Source of the DNA: Acidimicrobiales bacterium
GTDB lineage: Bacteria; Actinomycetota; Acidimicrobiia; Acidimicrobiales; JAUJNH01
Direction: 5' to 3'
Assembly (NCBI GenBank): GCA_030448245.1
Contig: JAUJNH010000002.1
Coordinates: 47,057-111,056 of the forward strand
DNA: 64,000 nt
This document shows positions 8,167 to 16,601 of this stretch, one piece after another. The notes under the pieces were generated by a model that saw only the letters and a program-made list of their open reading frames with translations, ran no database searches and was not told where the DNA came from. Numbering within the stretch: the first letter of the stretch is position 1; every line of letters starts with the position of its first letter. The translations under genes and the position numbers were made by a program.

Positions 8167-9963
8167 CTATGCGCCCAGCTCCTCGGCCAGCGCCAGCCAG
8201 CGCTCCTCGGCGTCGGCCAGGCGAGCCTGGGCGGTGGCGAGGCCGCGGGCGGCCTCGGCTCGGGCGGTGTGATCGGCGGTGCCGGCGCTCAGCTCGGTGA
8301 CCAGCCGGTCTCGCTCGGAGCCGGCCTCGGCCATGTCCCGCTCGGCCAGGCTCAGGAGGCGGCGGAGGGTGCTGGGCGAGCGCAGCTTGGCCCGGGCCGG
8401 CGGGCTCGGGTCGGGCGGGCCGGGGCCCCGGCCTGCGACGGCATCGGGCGCCCTCTCCGCGGGCCGCGCGCCCACGGTGGGCGCCGCCTGCCTGGGTCCG
8501 CCCGAGGTCCGGGAGGCGGCGTAGCCGGCGTAGCCACCGGGGGCTAGGGCCGCTCGCCCCTTGCCGTCGAGCACCAGCACGTCCTCGACCGTGCGCTCGA
8601 GCAAGGCGCGGTCGTGGCTGACGACCACCACGGTGCCCGGCCAGGTGTCGAGGTGGTCCTCGAGGGCCCGCAGGGTGTCGAGGTCGAGGTCGTTGCTGGG
8701 CTCGTCGAGCAGCAGCACGTTGGGCAGGCCTCCCAGCACCAGCAGCAGCTGCAGGCGCCGCTGCTCGCCGCCGGAGAGCGTGCCGATCGGGGCGCGCTGG
8801 GCGTCGGCATCGAACCAGAAGCGCTCCATCAGCCGGGCCTGCTCCCAGGTCGGCTGACCCCGCGGACCGGCCACCGCGTCTCGCACCCGCTGGGCCGGAT
8901 CGAGGTGGCGGCCGGTCTGGTCGTAGTACCCGAGCCGGACCGTCGGGCCCGTCTCAACCCGTCCGGTCGACGGCACGGTCCGTCCGGCGACGAGGTCGAG
9001 AAGGGTGGACTTGCCCGATCCGTTGGGGCCCACCAGGCCGAGGCGGTCGCCCGGGCCGAGATCCAGCTCGAGCGCCTCGAACAGCGGGTCCTGTGCGCCG
9101 AAGCGGTGCCCGACGCCGACGAGCTGCACGACCTTGCTGCCGAGCCGGGGCGTGCCGCCCCACTGGCCACCCCCAGCCAGGTCCAGCTGGCCGGGGCGGT
9201 CGACCTCCGGGCCTCGGCCCTCGACGATGGCGGTGGCCGAGGCGACGCGCGCCTTTGGCTTGCGGGTGCGGGCCGGGGCGCCGCGGCGGAGCCAGGCCAG
9301 CTCGCCTCGCGCCAGGTTCCGCCGCATCGCCTCGGCGGTGGCCTCCTGCTCGGCTCGCTCGGCCGCCGCCGCCAGGTAGGCGGCGTACCCGCCGTCGTGC
9401 AGGTGCCTGCGGCCCCGGTCGAGCTCGAGGATGCGGGTGGTGACGCGGTCCAGGACGTGGCGGTCGTGGGTGACCAGCACCAGGCCGCCGCGGAACCGGG
9501 CCAGGCGGTCCTCCAGCCAGGCGATGGCGTCGAGGTCGAGGTGGTTGGTGGGCTCGTCCAGGACCAGGAGATCGACCTCGTCGACCAGCACCCGGGCCAG
9601 AGCCACCCGCTTGGCCTGGCCACCGGACAGCGTGGCCACGTCCGCGTCGAGAAGCCCGCCCATCCCGAGCCGCTCGAGGATCGCCGACGCCTCCCAGTGC
9701 GATCCCACGGCCGACTGCACGTCGCCTGGCGGCAGGTGCGGGCGCTGGCCCAGGAAGCCGACCCGCACGTCGCGGCCCCGGCGAACGGTTCCCTCCTCGG
9801 GCTTCTCGGCGCCGGCCAGCGCACGGAGCAGGGTCGACTTGCCGGTGCCGTTGCGGCCCACGACGCCGAGGCGGTCGCCGGTGCGCACGGTGAGCGAGAG
9901 GTCCTGGAACAACGGCCGGTCAGGGCGGCGTGCCGCCACCCGCTCGAGGTCGACCAGGATCAC
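8167..9963 (-). CDS. ABC-F family ATP-binding protein
   Basis: Soluble tandem ABC ATPase of 598 aa without membrane segments, the ABC-F class that acts on ribosomes (translation factors or antibiotic-resistance proteins). Nucleotide-binding domain 1 has Walker A GRNGTGKST (36-44), signature LSGGQ and Walker B LLVLDEPTNHLDL. The linker is rich in Glu/Arg (interdomain arm). Domain 2 has GPNGSGKST, LSGGEQ and LLLDEPSNDLDL. An about 90-residue C-terminal extension contains a helical, probably coiled segment (LLSLAERDMAEAGSERDRLV, ATAQARLADAEERWLALAEEL), as in Uup. Uup-like is the closest match by architecture. Convergent with the small protein gene at 7876. Confidence 0.93.
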   Translation of the reverse strand: MILVDLERVAARRPDRPLFQDLSLTVRTGDRLGVVGRNGTGKSTLLRALAGAEKPEEGTVRRGRDVRVGFLGQRPHLPPGDVQSAVGSHWEASAILERLGMGGLLDADVATLSGGQAKRVALARVLVDEVDLLVLDEPTNHLDLDAIAWLEDRLARFRGGLVLVTHDRHVLDRVTTRILELDRGRRHLHDGGYAAYLAAAAERAEQEATAEAMRRNLARGELAWLRRGAPARTRKPKARVASATAIVEGRGPEVDRPGQLDLAGGGQWGGTPRLGSKVVQLVGVGHRFGAQDPLFEALELDLGPGDRLGLVGPNGSGKSTLLDLVAGRTVPSTGRVETGPTVRLGYYDQTGRHLDPAQRVRDAVAGPRGQPTWEQARLMERFWFDADAQRAPIGTLSGGEQRRLQLLLVLGGLPNVLLLDEPSNDLDLDTLRALEDHLDTWPGTVVVVSHDRALLERTVEDVLVLDGKGRAALAPGGYAGYAASRTSGGPRQAAPTVGARPAERAPDAVAGRGPGPPDPSPPARAKLRSPSTLRRLLSLAERDMAEAGSERDRLVTELSAGTADHTARAEAARGLATAQARLADAEERWLALAEELGA

Positions 9964-10094
9964 GCTGCCAGGCTACGAGGCGGGTCGCTCGGGGCTCGTC
10001 GGGCGGTGGGCCAGGCGGTCGCCCCCTCGATTCGTCCGGTTCGAGGGAGAATGCCGATCATGTGCGGACCCGTCGGCCGAGGAGCGGTCGCGGC

Positions 10095-10694
10095 GTGAAC
10101 ATCGGAGGGCTGCGGGTCGGTCCACTGGGCGCCGCCGACCGGGACAGGATCCTCGCCGCAGCCCGGTCCGCGGAGCCCACCTACGAGCACGTCGGCTCGA
10201 CGATCGACCCGGCCCGCTGGTCGGCTCCCGGGGTGGATGCCCGCCACCTCGACATCGGAGAAGGGCCGGTCGTCTTCGACGAGGGTCGGGAGGCGCTCCG
10301 CACGTGGGTGGCGCACACGGGCATCGGGGCATCCATCGAGCCCGCCGGTCAGCCGGTGGTGGCCGGCGCCACCCTTCTGGTCGTGCTGGGCCGCGGGCCG
10401 TTCCACGTCGTCGCCCCGAACCGCATCGTCGGCGTGGTCGACGAGCCCGGCTGCTTCGGCTTCGCCTACGGCAGCCTGCCTGGCCATCCCGAGCGGGGCG
10501 AGGAGAGCTTCGTCGTCGAGCACCTCGACGACGGGACCGTGCGGGTCACCATCCGGCTGCAGGCGATCGCCGGCAGCGTGGCCGCCCGCGCCGGCGGGCC
10601 GCTCGTCCGGTACCTGCAGGCCGCGGCCGTCCACGGCTACCTGCGAGCCATCGCCGACCACGTGCGCCAGAACGCCCTCCGCGAGGCGAGATGA
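10095..10694 (+). CDS. DUF1990 family protein
   Basis: Conserved hypothetical of the DUF1990 family, 199 aa. Signature blocks are visible: EPTYEHVGST near the N-terminus, HLDIGEGPVVFDEGREALRTW, then VGVVDEPGCFGFAYGSLPGHPERGEESFVVE, and a helical C-terminus ending in QNALREAR. The fold resembles START-like domains, but no reaction is known. GTG 10095 is taken as start because the domain begins a few residues later and the codons further upstream are antisense to the ABC-F promoter. The GMC oxidoreductase starts 37 bases downstream on the same strand. Confidence 0.85.
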   Translation: MNIGGLRVGPLGAADRDRILAAARSAEPTYEHVGSTIDPARWSAPGVDARHLDIGEGPVVFDEGREALRTWVAHTGIGASIEPAGQPVVAGATLLVVLGRGPFHVVAPNRIVGVVDEPGCFGFAYGSLPGHPERGEESFVVEHLDDGTVRVTIRLQAIAGSVAARAGGPLVRYLQAAAVHGYLRAIADHVRQNALREAR

Positions 10695-10731
10695 CCACCC
10701 CCCCACCGCAGGCCACGGGTAGCGTCCCGGC

Positions 10732-12486
10732 GTGACCGGAGCGGGCACGTCGGCCGAGCTTGACTACGACGTGGTGGTGATCGGCAGCGGCTTCGGTGGC
10801 AGCGTGGCCGCCTTGCGGCTCAGCGAGAAGGGCTACCGGGTCGCCGTGCTCGAGGCCGGCCGCCGCTTCGACGAGTCGAGCTACCCGAAGACTTCGTGGC
10901 ACGTGCGGTCGTTCCTGTGGCTGCCCCAGCTTGGCTGCTACGGGATGCAGCGCATCTCGCTGCTCCGCGACGTGATGATCCTTTCGGGGGCCGGCGTCGG
11001 CGGCGGGTCGCTCGTCTACGCCAACACCCTGTACGAGCCGCTGCCACCGTTCTTCGACGACCCGCAGTGGAAGCACATCACCGACTGGCGCGACGAGCTG
11101 GCCCCCGCCTACGACCAGGCCAAGCGGATGCTGGGCGTCGTGCCCAACCCGACGACGACGCCCTCCGACGAGGTGCTGAAGGCGACGGCCGAGGAGATGG
11201 GCGTCGGTGAGACGTTCCACACGACGCCGGTGGGTGTGTTCTTCGGTGACCCCGGCGTCGAGGTCGAGGATCCCTTCTTCGGCGGCGTGGGCCCGTCGCG
11301 GAAGGGGTGCATCGAGTGCGGCGAGTGCATGACCGGCTGCCGGCACGGCGCCAAGAACACGCTGCTGAAGAACTACCTCCACCTGGCCGAGGCGGCGGGC
11401 GCCGCCGTCCACCCACTCACCACGGTCACCACCGTCCGCCCCACGGCCGGCGGTGGCTACCAGGTCGGGACCGTGCGCACGGGGGCCTGGTGGGACAAGC
11501 GGCCGCGCACGTTCCGGGCCGACCACGTGGTGTTCGCGGCCGGCACCATGGGGACCCAGCAGCTCCTGCACCGCCAACGCGACGAGGGGATGCTGCCGCA
11601 CCTGTCGAGCCGGCTGGGCCAGCTGACCAGGACGAACTCCGAGGCGATCCTGGGGGCCCGGACGTTCCGCGACAACCCCCAGTTCCACCGGGGCGTGGCC
11701 ATCACCTCGTCGATCCACCCCGACGAGCACACCCACATCGAGCCGGTCCGCTACGGCAGGGGCAGCAACCTCATGGGACTGCTGACCACCGCCCTGGCCG
11801 ACGGCGAGCTGCGGCCCGACGGGACCGCAGCCTCAGGGGGACGGCTCCGCCGGCTGCGCAGCTGGGGGCGGGAGGTGGTCCGCCAGCCGGGGGCGATGCT
11901 CCGCAACCTCAGCATGCGCCACTGGTCGGAGCAGACGATCATCGCCCTGGTCATGCAGACCCGCGACAACTCGATCACCTGCTACACCAAGAAGGGGCTG
12001 TTCGGGCGGCACCTCACCTCCAAGCAGGGCCACGGCGAGCCCAACCCGACCTGGATCCCGACGGGTCACGACGCCGTCCGCCGCATGGCCCGCCGGATCG
12101 GCGGCTTCGCCGGCGGCGGGTGGAACGACGTGTTCAACATCCCGATGACCGCCCACTTCCTCGGCGGAGCCGTCATCGGTGACAGCCCGGACTCCGGGGT
12201 CATCGATGCCTACCACCGGGTGTACGGCCACGAGGGGCTGCACGTCGTCGACGGCGCCGCCGTGTCGGCGAACCTGGGAGTCAACCCGTCGCTCACCATC
12301 ACCGCACAGGCCGAGCGGGCCATGGCCCTGTGGCCGAACCGGGGTGACCCGGATCCCCGCCCGCCGCTCGGGTCGCCCTACCAGCGGGTGGCTCCCGTGG
12401 CGCCGGTCAGGCCAATCGTCCCCCCGTCGGCCCCGGGTGCGCTGCGCATCGGCCGCCGGCGGGAGACGTCGGCACCGGCCCGTTGA
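10732..12486 (+). CDS. GMC-family FAD oxidoreductase (cholesterol-oxidase-like)
   Basis: Flavoprotein of 584 aa. The FAD-binding Rossmann motif GSGFGGS lies at residues 18-24 and is followed by the E of VLEAGRR. GAGVGGGSLVYANTLY matches the second FAD-contact motif of cholesterol oxidases, and the C-terminal NLGVNPSLTITAQAERAM matches the active-site end of GMC enzymes. An insert with a four-cysteine cluster (CIECGECMTGC from residue 193) resembles the ferredoxin-like region seen in actinobacterial GMC/ChoD-like proteins. Substrate cannot be fixed from sequence; a sterol or alcohol is likely. The start is probably leaderless, with TAGCGT at 10720-10725 six bases before GTG 10732. Confidence 0.88.
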   Translation: MTGAGTSAELDYDVVVIGSGFGGSVAALRLSEKGYRVAVLEAGRRFDESSYPKTSWHVRSFLWLPQLGCYGMQRISLLRDVMILSGAGVGGGSLVYANTLYEPLPPFFDDPQWKHITDWRDELAPAYDQAKRMLGVVPNPTTTPSDEVLKATAEEMGVGETFHTTPVGVFFGDPGVEVEDPFFGGVGPSRKGCIECGECMTGCRHGAKNTLLKNYLHLAEAAGAAVHPLTTVTTVRPTAGGGYQVGTVRTGAWWDKRPRTFRADHVVFAAGTMGTQQLLHRQRDEGMLPHLSSRLGQLTRTNSEAILGARTFRDNPQFHRGVAITSSIHPDEHTHIEPVRYGRGSNLMGLLTTALADGELRPDGTAASGGRLRRLRSWGREVVRQPGAMLRNLSMRHWSEQTIIALVMQTRDNSITCYTKKGLFGRHLTSKQGHGEPNPTWIPTGHDAVRRMARRIGGFAGGGWNDVFNIPMTAHFLGGAVIGDSPDSGVIDAYHRVYGHEGLHVVDGAAVSANLGVNPSLTITAQAERAMALWPNRGDPDPRPPLGSPYQRVAPVAPVRPIVPPSAPGALRIGRRRETSAPAR

Positions 12487-12560
12487 GCTCGCGGCGTCCG
12501 GGAGGGCGGAGGGGATGCCTGCGAGCCACCACGGTCTCGCCGGCACCCCCTCCGGACTGG

Positions 12561-13253
12561 TCAGCCCTTGAAAGCCTTGTCGGTCTTCTGGAAGACGTCG
12601 GGCACCGGGTACTGGCCGAGCACGAAGTTCAGGATCGCCGCGTGCTCCTGGTCGACGCTCTGGAGGGCGCCGGCCGTGGTGATGGCCTCCTTGCTCTGCA
12701 GCGTCTGGGTGGCGCTGAGGTAGGTGTCGGCCGCCGTCTGCTCGAGGAGGAGGGCCAGCTTGGCCACGCCGGTGACGTCCTTGACGGCGGCGAACTCCTT
12801 GTCGACCGTGGCCTTGAGGCTGGCCGGCGGCGTTGAGACGGCCTGGCCGCCGGAGCTGGTGAGCACCTTGTTCCAGGTGGTCAGGGCCGTCTGGTGCTGC
12901 TCCATCGCCGTCTTGGCGAAGGTGGCCACGGCGGGAGGCACGGCTCCCAGCTTGTTGGCGGTGGCGGCGTCGAGGGCAGCCTTGTAGGTGCTGACGGCGA
13001 GGACCTCGAGGCCGGCGGCGAGCGACGCCACCTTGGCGTCGCCGGCGCCGGACGCCGCCGTCGTTGCGGTGGTGGCCGCCGCGCCGGCGGTGGTGGCCGT
13101 GGTGTTGGTGGCGCCGGAGTCGGAGTCGTTGTTGCCGCAGGCGGCGAGGACGCCACCGGCGGTCACGGCGGCGGCTGCTCCGAGGAACCAGCGGCGGGAG
13201 GTGCCAGCCTCGTCAGAGGGTGCGGGCGGGGGCATGATCTGGTCGTTGCTCAC
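12561..13253 (-). CDS. exported ferritin-like domain protein
   Basis: Secreted protein of 230 aa. The N-terminus has twin arginines (SRRWFLGAAAAVTAGG) and a lipobox (LAACGNN), so it is likely a Tat- or Sec-exported lipoprotein, followed by a low-complexity Ala/Thr linker. The body is a four-helix ferritin-like domain: LEVLAVSTYKAALDA, FAKTAMEQHQTALTTWN, EQTAADTYLSATQTL, ALQSVDQEHAAILNFVLG, with Glu and His residues spaced as in diiron proteins. Its start overlaps the stop of the second ferritin-like gene by 4 bases (13250-13253), so the two are co-translated. Role unknown, perhaps metal storage or protection at the cell surface. Confidence 0.85.
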   Translation of the reverse strand: MSNDQIMPPPAPSDEAGTSRRWFLGAAAAVTAGGVLAACGNNDSDSGATNTTATTAGAAATTATTAASGAGDAKVASLAAGLEVLAVSTYKAALDAATANKLGAVPPAVATFAKTAMEQHQTALTTWNKVLTSSGGQAVSTPPASLKATVDKEFAAVKDVTGVAKLALLLEQTAADTYLSATQTLQSKEAITTAGALQSVDQEHAAILNFVLGQYPVPDVFQKTDKAFKG

Positions 13254-14104
13254 TTGACGGCCCCCTCCGAGGGCGCGGAGACTAGCTTGGGGTCGGCCTT
13301 GGGGATGGCGTCCGGGAAGCCGACGCTGCCGGCGGCGGCCGGGAGCTTGGCGACCTCGGTGGGGATGGCGATCAGCTGTGGGGCACCGCCGGCCAGGAGG
13401 GCCTGGACGGCGCGCAGCGTGGCCAGGTGCTGGGTCTCGACGCCCATGACCGTGGCCATGAGGAAGCGCGAGTTGACGTCGCTGAACATCGCCAGGTCAG
13501 AAAGGTAGGTGTCGCGAGCGACGTTCTCGAGCGTCTGCGCCAGCTTGACGACGTCGAGCGGCGCCTTGAGGGTCGGCTTGGCCGCCTCGACGACCGGGGC
13601 GAACTTCGGGTTGGGCATGTCCTGGACCTGGCCGCCGAGCTTGGTGGTCTGGGCCTGGAATGCCTTCCTGTGCTCGTCGTGCTGCATCATGGTCGTCTCG
13701 GCGAACTTCTTCACGACGGCGTTGCCGTCCTTGATGAAGGGCAGCGTGAGAGCGGCCTTGTAGGTCTCGACGGCCAGCCTCTCGAGCGACGACGCCGTCT
13801 GGAAGATCTGGATGTCGAGGGCGGTGTCGGCTGCGGCCGGACGAGCCAGCAGCGCAGCCAGGGCCGCACCGACGCCGGCGCCGGCGACTGCGGCACCGCC
13901 GCCACTGAGACCGAGGCGGGCCAGGAGGCTGCGCCGACCTTCGTCGAAGTTCTGCCGCTCGGCGGGCCCGGGGGTGACGTCGCCTCGCTCGTACCGGATC
14001 TCCTCGAGCATGGGGAGGTTGGCGCGAGCTTGCGCCATCGCCTCTGATTGCAGGTCCTGGGACTCGGTGATGAGCTCACCAAGCTCCCGTTCGTCGATTG
14101 ACAC
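13250..14104 (-). CDS. ferritin-like domain protein with internal signal segment
   Basis: 284 aa. An acidic N-terminal part of about 60 residues (ERELGELITESQDLQSEAMA) precedes RRSLLARLGLSGGGAAVAGA, a Tat-like motif with a hydrophobic run, so the export signal is preceded by an unusually long leader. The mature part is a ferritin-like four-helix domain (SLERLAVETYKAALTLPFI, FAETTMMQHDEHRKAFQ, QTLENVARDTYLSDL, MGVETQHLATLRAVQALL). GTG 14104 follows AGGAGG on the minus strand at ideal spacing. It heads a two-gene operon with the similar gene at 12561, from which it probably arose by duplication. Confidence 0.87.
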   Translation of the reverse strand: MSIDERELGELITESQDLQSEAMAQARANLPMLEEIRYERGDVTPGPAERQNFDEGRRSLLARLGLSGGGAAVAGAGVGAALAALLARPAAADTALDIQIFQTASSLERLAVETYKAALTLPFIKDGNAVVKKFAETTMMQHDEHRKAFQAQTTKLGGQVQDMPNPKFAPVVEAAKPTLKAPLDVVKLAQTLENVARDTYLSDLAMFSDVNSRFLMATVMGVETQHLATLRAVQALLAGGAPQLIAIPTEVAKLPAAAGSVGFPDAIPKADPKLVSAPSEGAVK

Positions 14105-14309
14105 ATGGCCTCCTGTTCTGGGCGGACCGAAGCGGTCCAGGTGCGAGAGGTGCCTGCGCCAGGTCACCACGCATGTCTTCGAAGCCGAAGCTCCGCCCGG
14201 ATGACAGGGACAGGAACTTCCCCCGTTCGACCCTACCAGCCCGCCTTGTGCGCACGTCGTCCTTCGAGATCGCACAGCACCGGCGCGTCGCAGGCGTCAA
14301 GATGCCGGC

Positions 14310-14650
14310 GTGGGGTCCGAGGCGACGCTCCCGACCGAGGCCCAGTCGGGCCTCCTGGACCGGCCCTCCGGAGCCTCCGTTCGGACGAGCGGGTGCTCGC
14401 CGTGCTGCTCGGCGGGTCGCTGGCCACCGGGGAGGGTGACGAGGAGAGCGACATCGACCTGACGGTCGTCGTCGACGACGAGGGGCAGCATCGTTCTCGT
14501 CCGGCCCTCGAGGCCTGGCTGCGGGGGATCGGCCATCCCGTGGTCGTGGCTCCCAGGCCGGTGCCCGGCCTGGTCACGTCACTGATGCGAGACGGTGTTC
14601 GCCTGGACGTCACCAACGAGCCCCGCTCGGTCGCGGCCACCGCACCCCGG
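14310..14650 (+). pseudogene. nucleotidyltransferase N-terminal remnant (frameshift and truncation)
   Basis: The frame from GTG 14310 reads a plausible N-terminus (TLPTEAQSGLLDR). It then passes one frame back to LRSLRSDERVLAVLLGGSLA and GEGDEESDIDLTVVVDDEG, the GS...DxD signature of the Pol-beta-like nucleotidyltransferase superfamily. One missing G in a GG-CCC run near 14365 explains the shift. Homology ends about 14640, where the sequence becomes the 3' end of the PspC gene on the opposite strand, so the C-terminal half (normally over 100 residues more) is absent. Both defects point to a decayed gene. Confidence 0.6.
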
Positions 14651-16510
14651 TCAGGCCGGGACACAGCTGAGCTGAGTCGTCCCCGGGTCCTGGGTGCAGC
14701 GGAACGTCGCCGGAATGGTGGTGGTGGTCGAAGCGGCCGGTGCCTGGGTGCAGGTTAGGGCGCCGCTGGCATCCGGCGGGCCGCAGGTCAGCGGGTTCGC
14801 TGCGCTCGGAGCCGTCGTCGGGACGGGCGTCGGCGGCGTCCCCCTCGAACGCCGGATGGCCTGGAGCCGTTCGACCTGCGGGGCGCTGAGGCCGGCGCAG
14901 CTGGCCACCTCGGTATCGCTGTCGACGGTGCAGGCGCTGGCAAAGGTGCCGGCGGTGGGCGGCATCGGGGCTCCCAAGCGACGGCAGAAGCCCTGACCGG
15001 CCGCACCGCCCTCGGGGTCGGCCAGCACGACCGAGCACGTCATGGCGGTCGAGGCCAGCAGGGGCGGGTGCGGGCAGGTCACAGGGCCGTTCGGGGCGGC
15101 GAGGGCGTCCTCGGGCACCCGGCACGACACGCCGAACGTCGACTCCTCGGCCAGCACGACCTGGATCTGCCCGACCCCGACCTTCAGGTCGAGGTCGAGG
15201 CGCACGGCCGGATCGACGCCCTGGCTGCGGGTGGTGATGTCGATATCTCCGCCGGCCCGCTCGCGGCCGAACAGGGTCGCCCTCCCCGCCCCCAGCTGGG
15301 CCCGCACCTCGGTGGTGGCCGTGGGCGGCACGATCACCGAGAGCCGACCGGCACCCACCTCGGCCTCCATCCGACGAGCCTCCCCTGACGGGAGGGGGAG
15401 CCGGGAAAGGTCGAGCACCAGGTGGCCGACGTCGTGCTCATAGCGCTTGGACACGGGTGTGCCCGGGCCGAAGGTGATCGTTCGCTGGCCGGCACCATCC
15501 GGGAAGGTGGCCAACCCGGCGGCCAGCACCGCGGCGACCACGAGGAGGCCTCCGGAGGCGAGGAGGGTTGCAGGCCTGGCCCGCCGGCTGATGGCGACGA
15601 CGAGCCCCACCAGGCTGGCCGAGGCGATGGCGGCCGGCAGGAACGGCAGGCGCATGGGCAGGGCGCCGACCCCGACGACGAGGAAGGCGCCGGCCACGAG
15701 GGCGAGGAAGGCGCCGACGGCCACGAACGCCGCCGCCAGGCGGAGGAGGTCGCGGCCGGTCGAGTGCCAGTCGACCCCGCTCCCGACGGGGGCCGACGGC
15801 GCCGCCACCGGCCAGGGCGGCGGCGGTGGGGCCCCGGGGTCGTCCGGATCCTGCCAGCCCTGGCCGCCGGAGGTGCCGGTCGGGTGGGGCTGCCATCCCG
15901 GGCCGGACGGCTGCGGCTGGGTGCTGTGGATGTCCCGCCGGGCCCAGAGCACGGCGGCGCCGGCGGCGACGAGCAGCAGCGGCAGGCCGATGCCGCCCTC
16001 GCCGTCATCGAGGAACCAGCCGTCCAGGAGGCGAGCCGCGGCGATGGCGGCAGCGACGGCCAAGCCGATCCTGAGGTAGCGACGCTGCTCGCGAGGCAGC
16101 GGCCGGGCCCGGTCGTCGGGCGTCTCGTCCTGCAGGACGAGGGCCAGCACGAGGTAGGCCACGATGCCGAAGCCGGTCAGGCCGGCGACGGCGAACAGCA
16201 CGCGCACCGCCGTCGGGTCGATGTCGGCGGCGGCGGCCACCCCGCCGGCCACCCCCTTCACCTTGCGGTCGGTGACCGAGCGGCGCAGCCGCCACGATCC
16301 GGTCGCCGACGCGGGGCCGGGCTCGGGGGCCGGGCCGCCCGGCGGCGGTGGCGGGGCGTCACCGGTCCTGGCGTCGGCCGCCGGCGGACCCTGGGGTGCG
16401 GCCTCGGGCTCCGGTTCGGCGGGGTCGGGCTCCGTCGGCTCGGTGGCGCCACCTGCGGACGATCCCGCCGTGGCGTCGACGGGCGGCGGAGTTTCGGGGC
16501 GGTCCTCCAT
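14651..16510 (-). CDS. PspC-domain multi-spanning membrane protein
   Basis: 619 aa. A Pro/Glu-rich N-terminus (residues 1-70) is followed by a PspC domain (RLRRSVTDRKVKGVAGGVAA, then a membrane helix GLTGFGIVAYLVLALVL). About six further hydrophobic segments lie between residues 150 and 330. A predicted extracytoplasmic beta-rich domain (LGAGRATLFGRERAGGDIDI) follows, and the C-terminal 150 residues contain several cysteines (SCRVPEDAL, TCPHPPLL, SCAGLS, FRCTQDPG). It is divergently oriented to a PspC-containing sensor kinase, a common actinobacterial arrangement for envelope stress. Start ATG 16510 has GGAGG upstream. The last residues overlap the nucleotidyltransferase remnant junction. Confidence 0.85.
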   Translation of the reverse strand: MEDRPETPPPVDATAGSSAGGATEPTEPDPAEPEPEAAPQGPPAADARTGDAPPPPPGGPAPEPGPASATGSWRLRRSVTDRKVKGVAGGVAAAADIDPTAVRVLFAVAGLTGFGIVAYLVLALVLQDETPDDRARPLPREQRRYLRIGLAVAAAIAAARLLDGWFLDDGEGGIGLPLLLVAAGAAVLWARRDIHSTQPQPSGPGWQPHPTGTSGGQGWQDPDDPGAPPPPPWPVAAPSAPVGSGVDWHSTGRDLLRLAAAFVAVGAFLALVAGAFLVVGVGALPMRLPFLPAAIASASLVGLVVAISRRARPATLLASGGLLVVAAVLAAGLATFPDGAGQRTITFGPGTPVSKRYEHDVGHLVLDLSRLPLPSGEARRMEAEVGAGRLSVIVPPTATTEVRAQLGAGRATLFGRERAGGDIDITTRSQGVDPAVRLDLDLKVGVGQIQVVLAEESTFGVSCRVPEDALAAPNGPVTCPHPPLLASTAMTCSVVLADPEGGAAGQGFCRRLGAPMPPTAGTFASACTVDSDTEVASCAGLSAPQVERLQAIRRSRGTPPTPVPTTAPSAANPLTCGPPDASGALTCTQAPAASTTTTIPATFRCTQDPGTTQLSCVPA

Positions 16511-16601
16511 GTCGCCACCCTCCTCCCGCTCGACCCCAGCCGACCATCGGGGATGTCCCTGGTCGCCGTCTCAGGGTGGTGTCTTGGCACCCTGGCATCT
16601 G

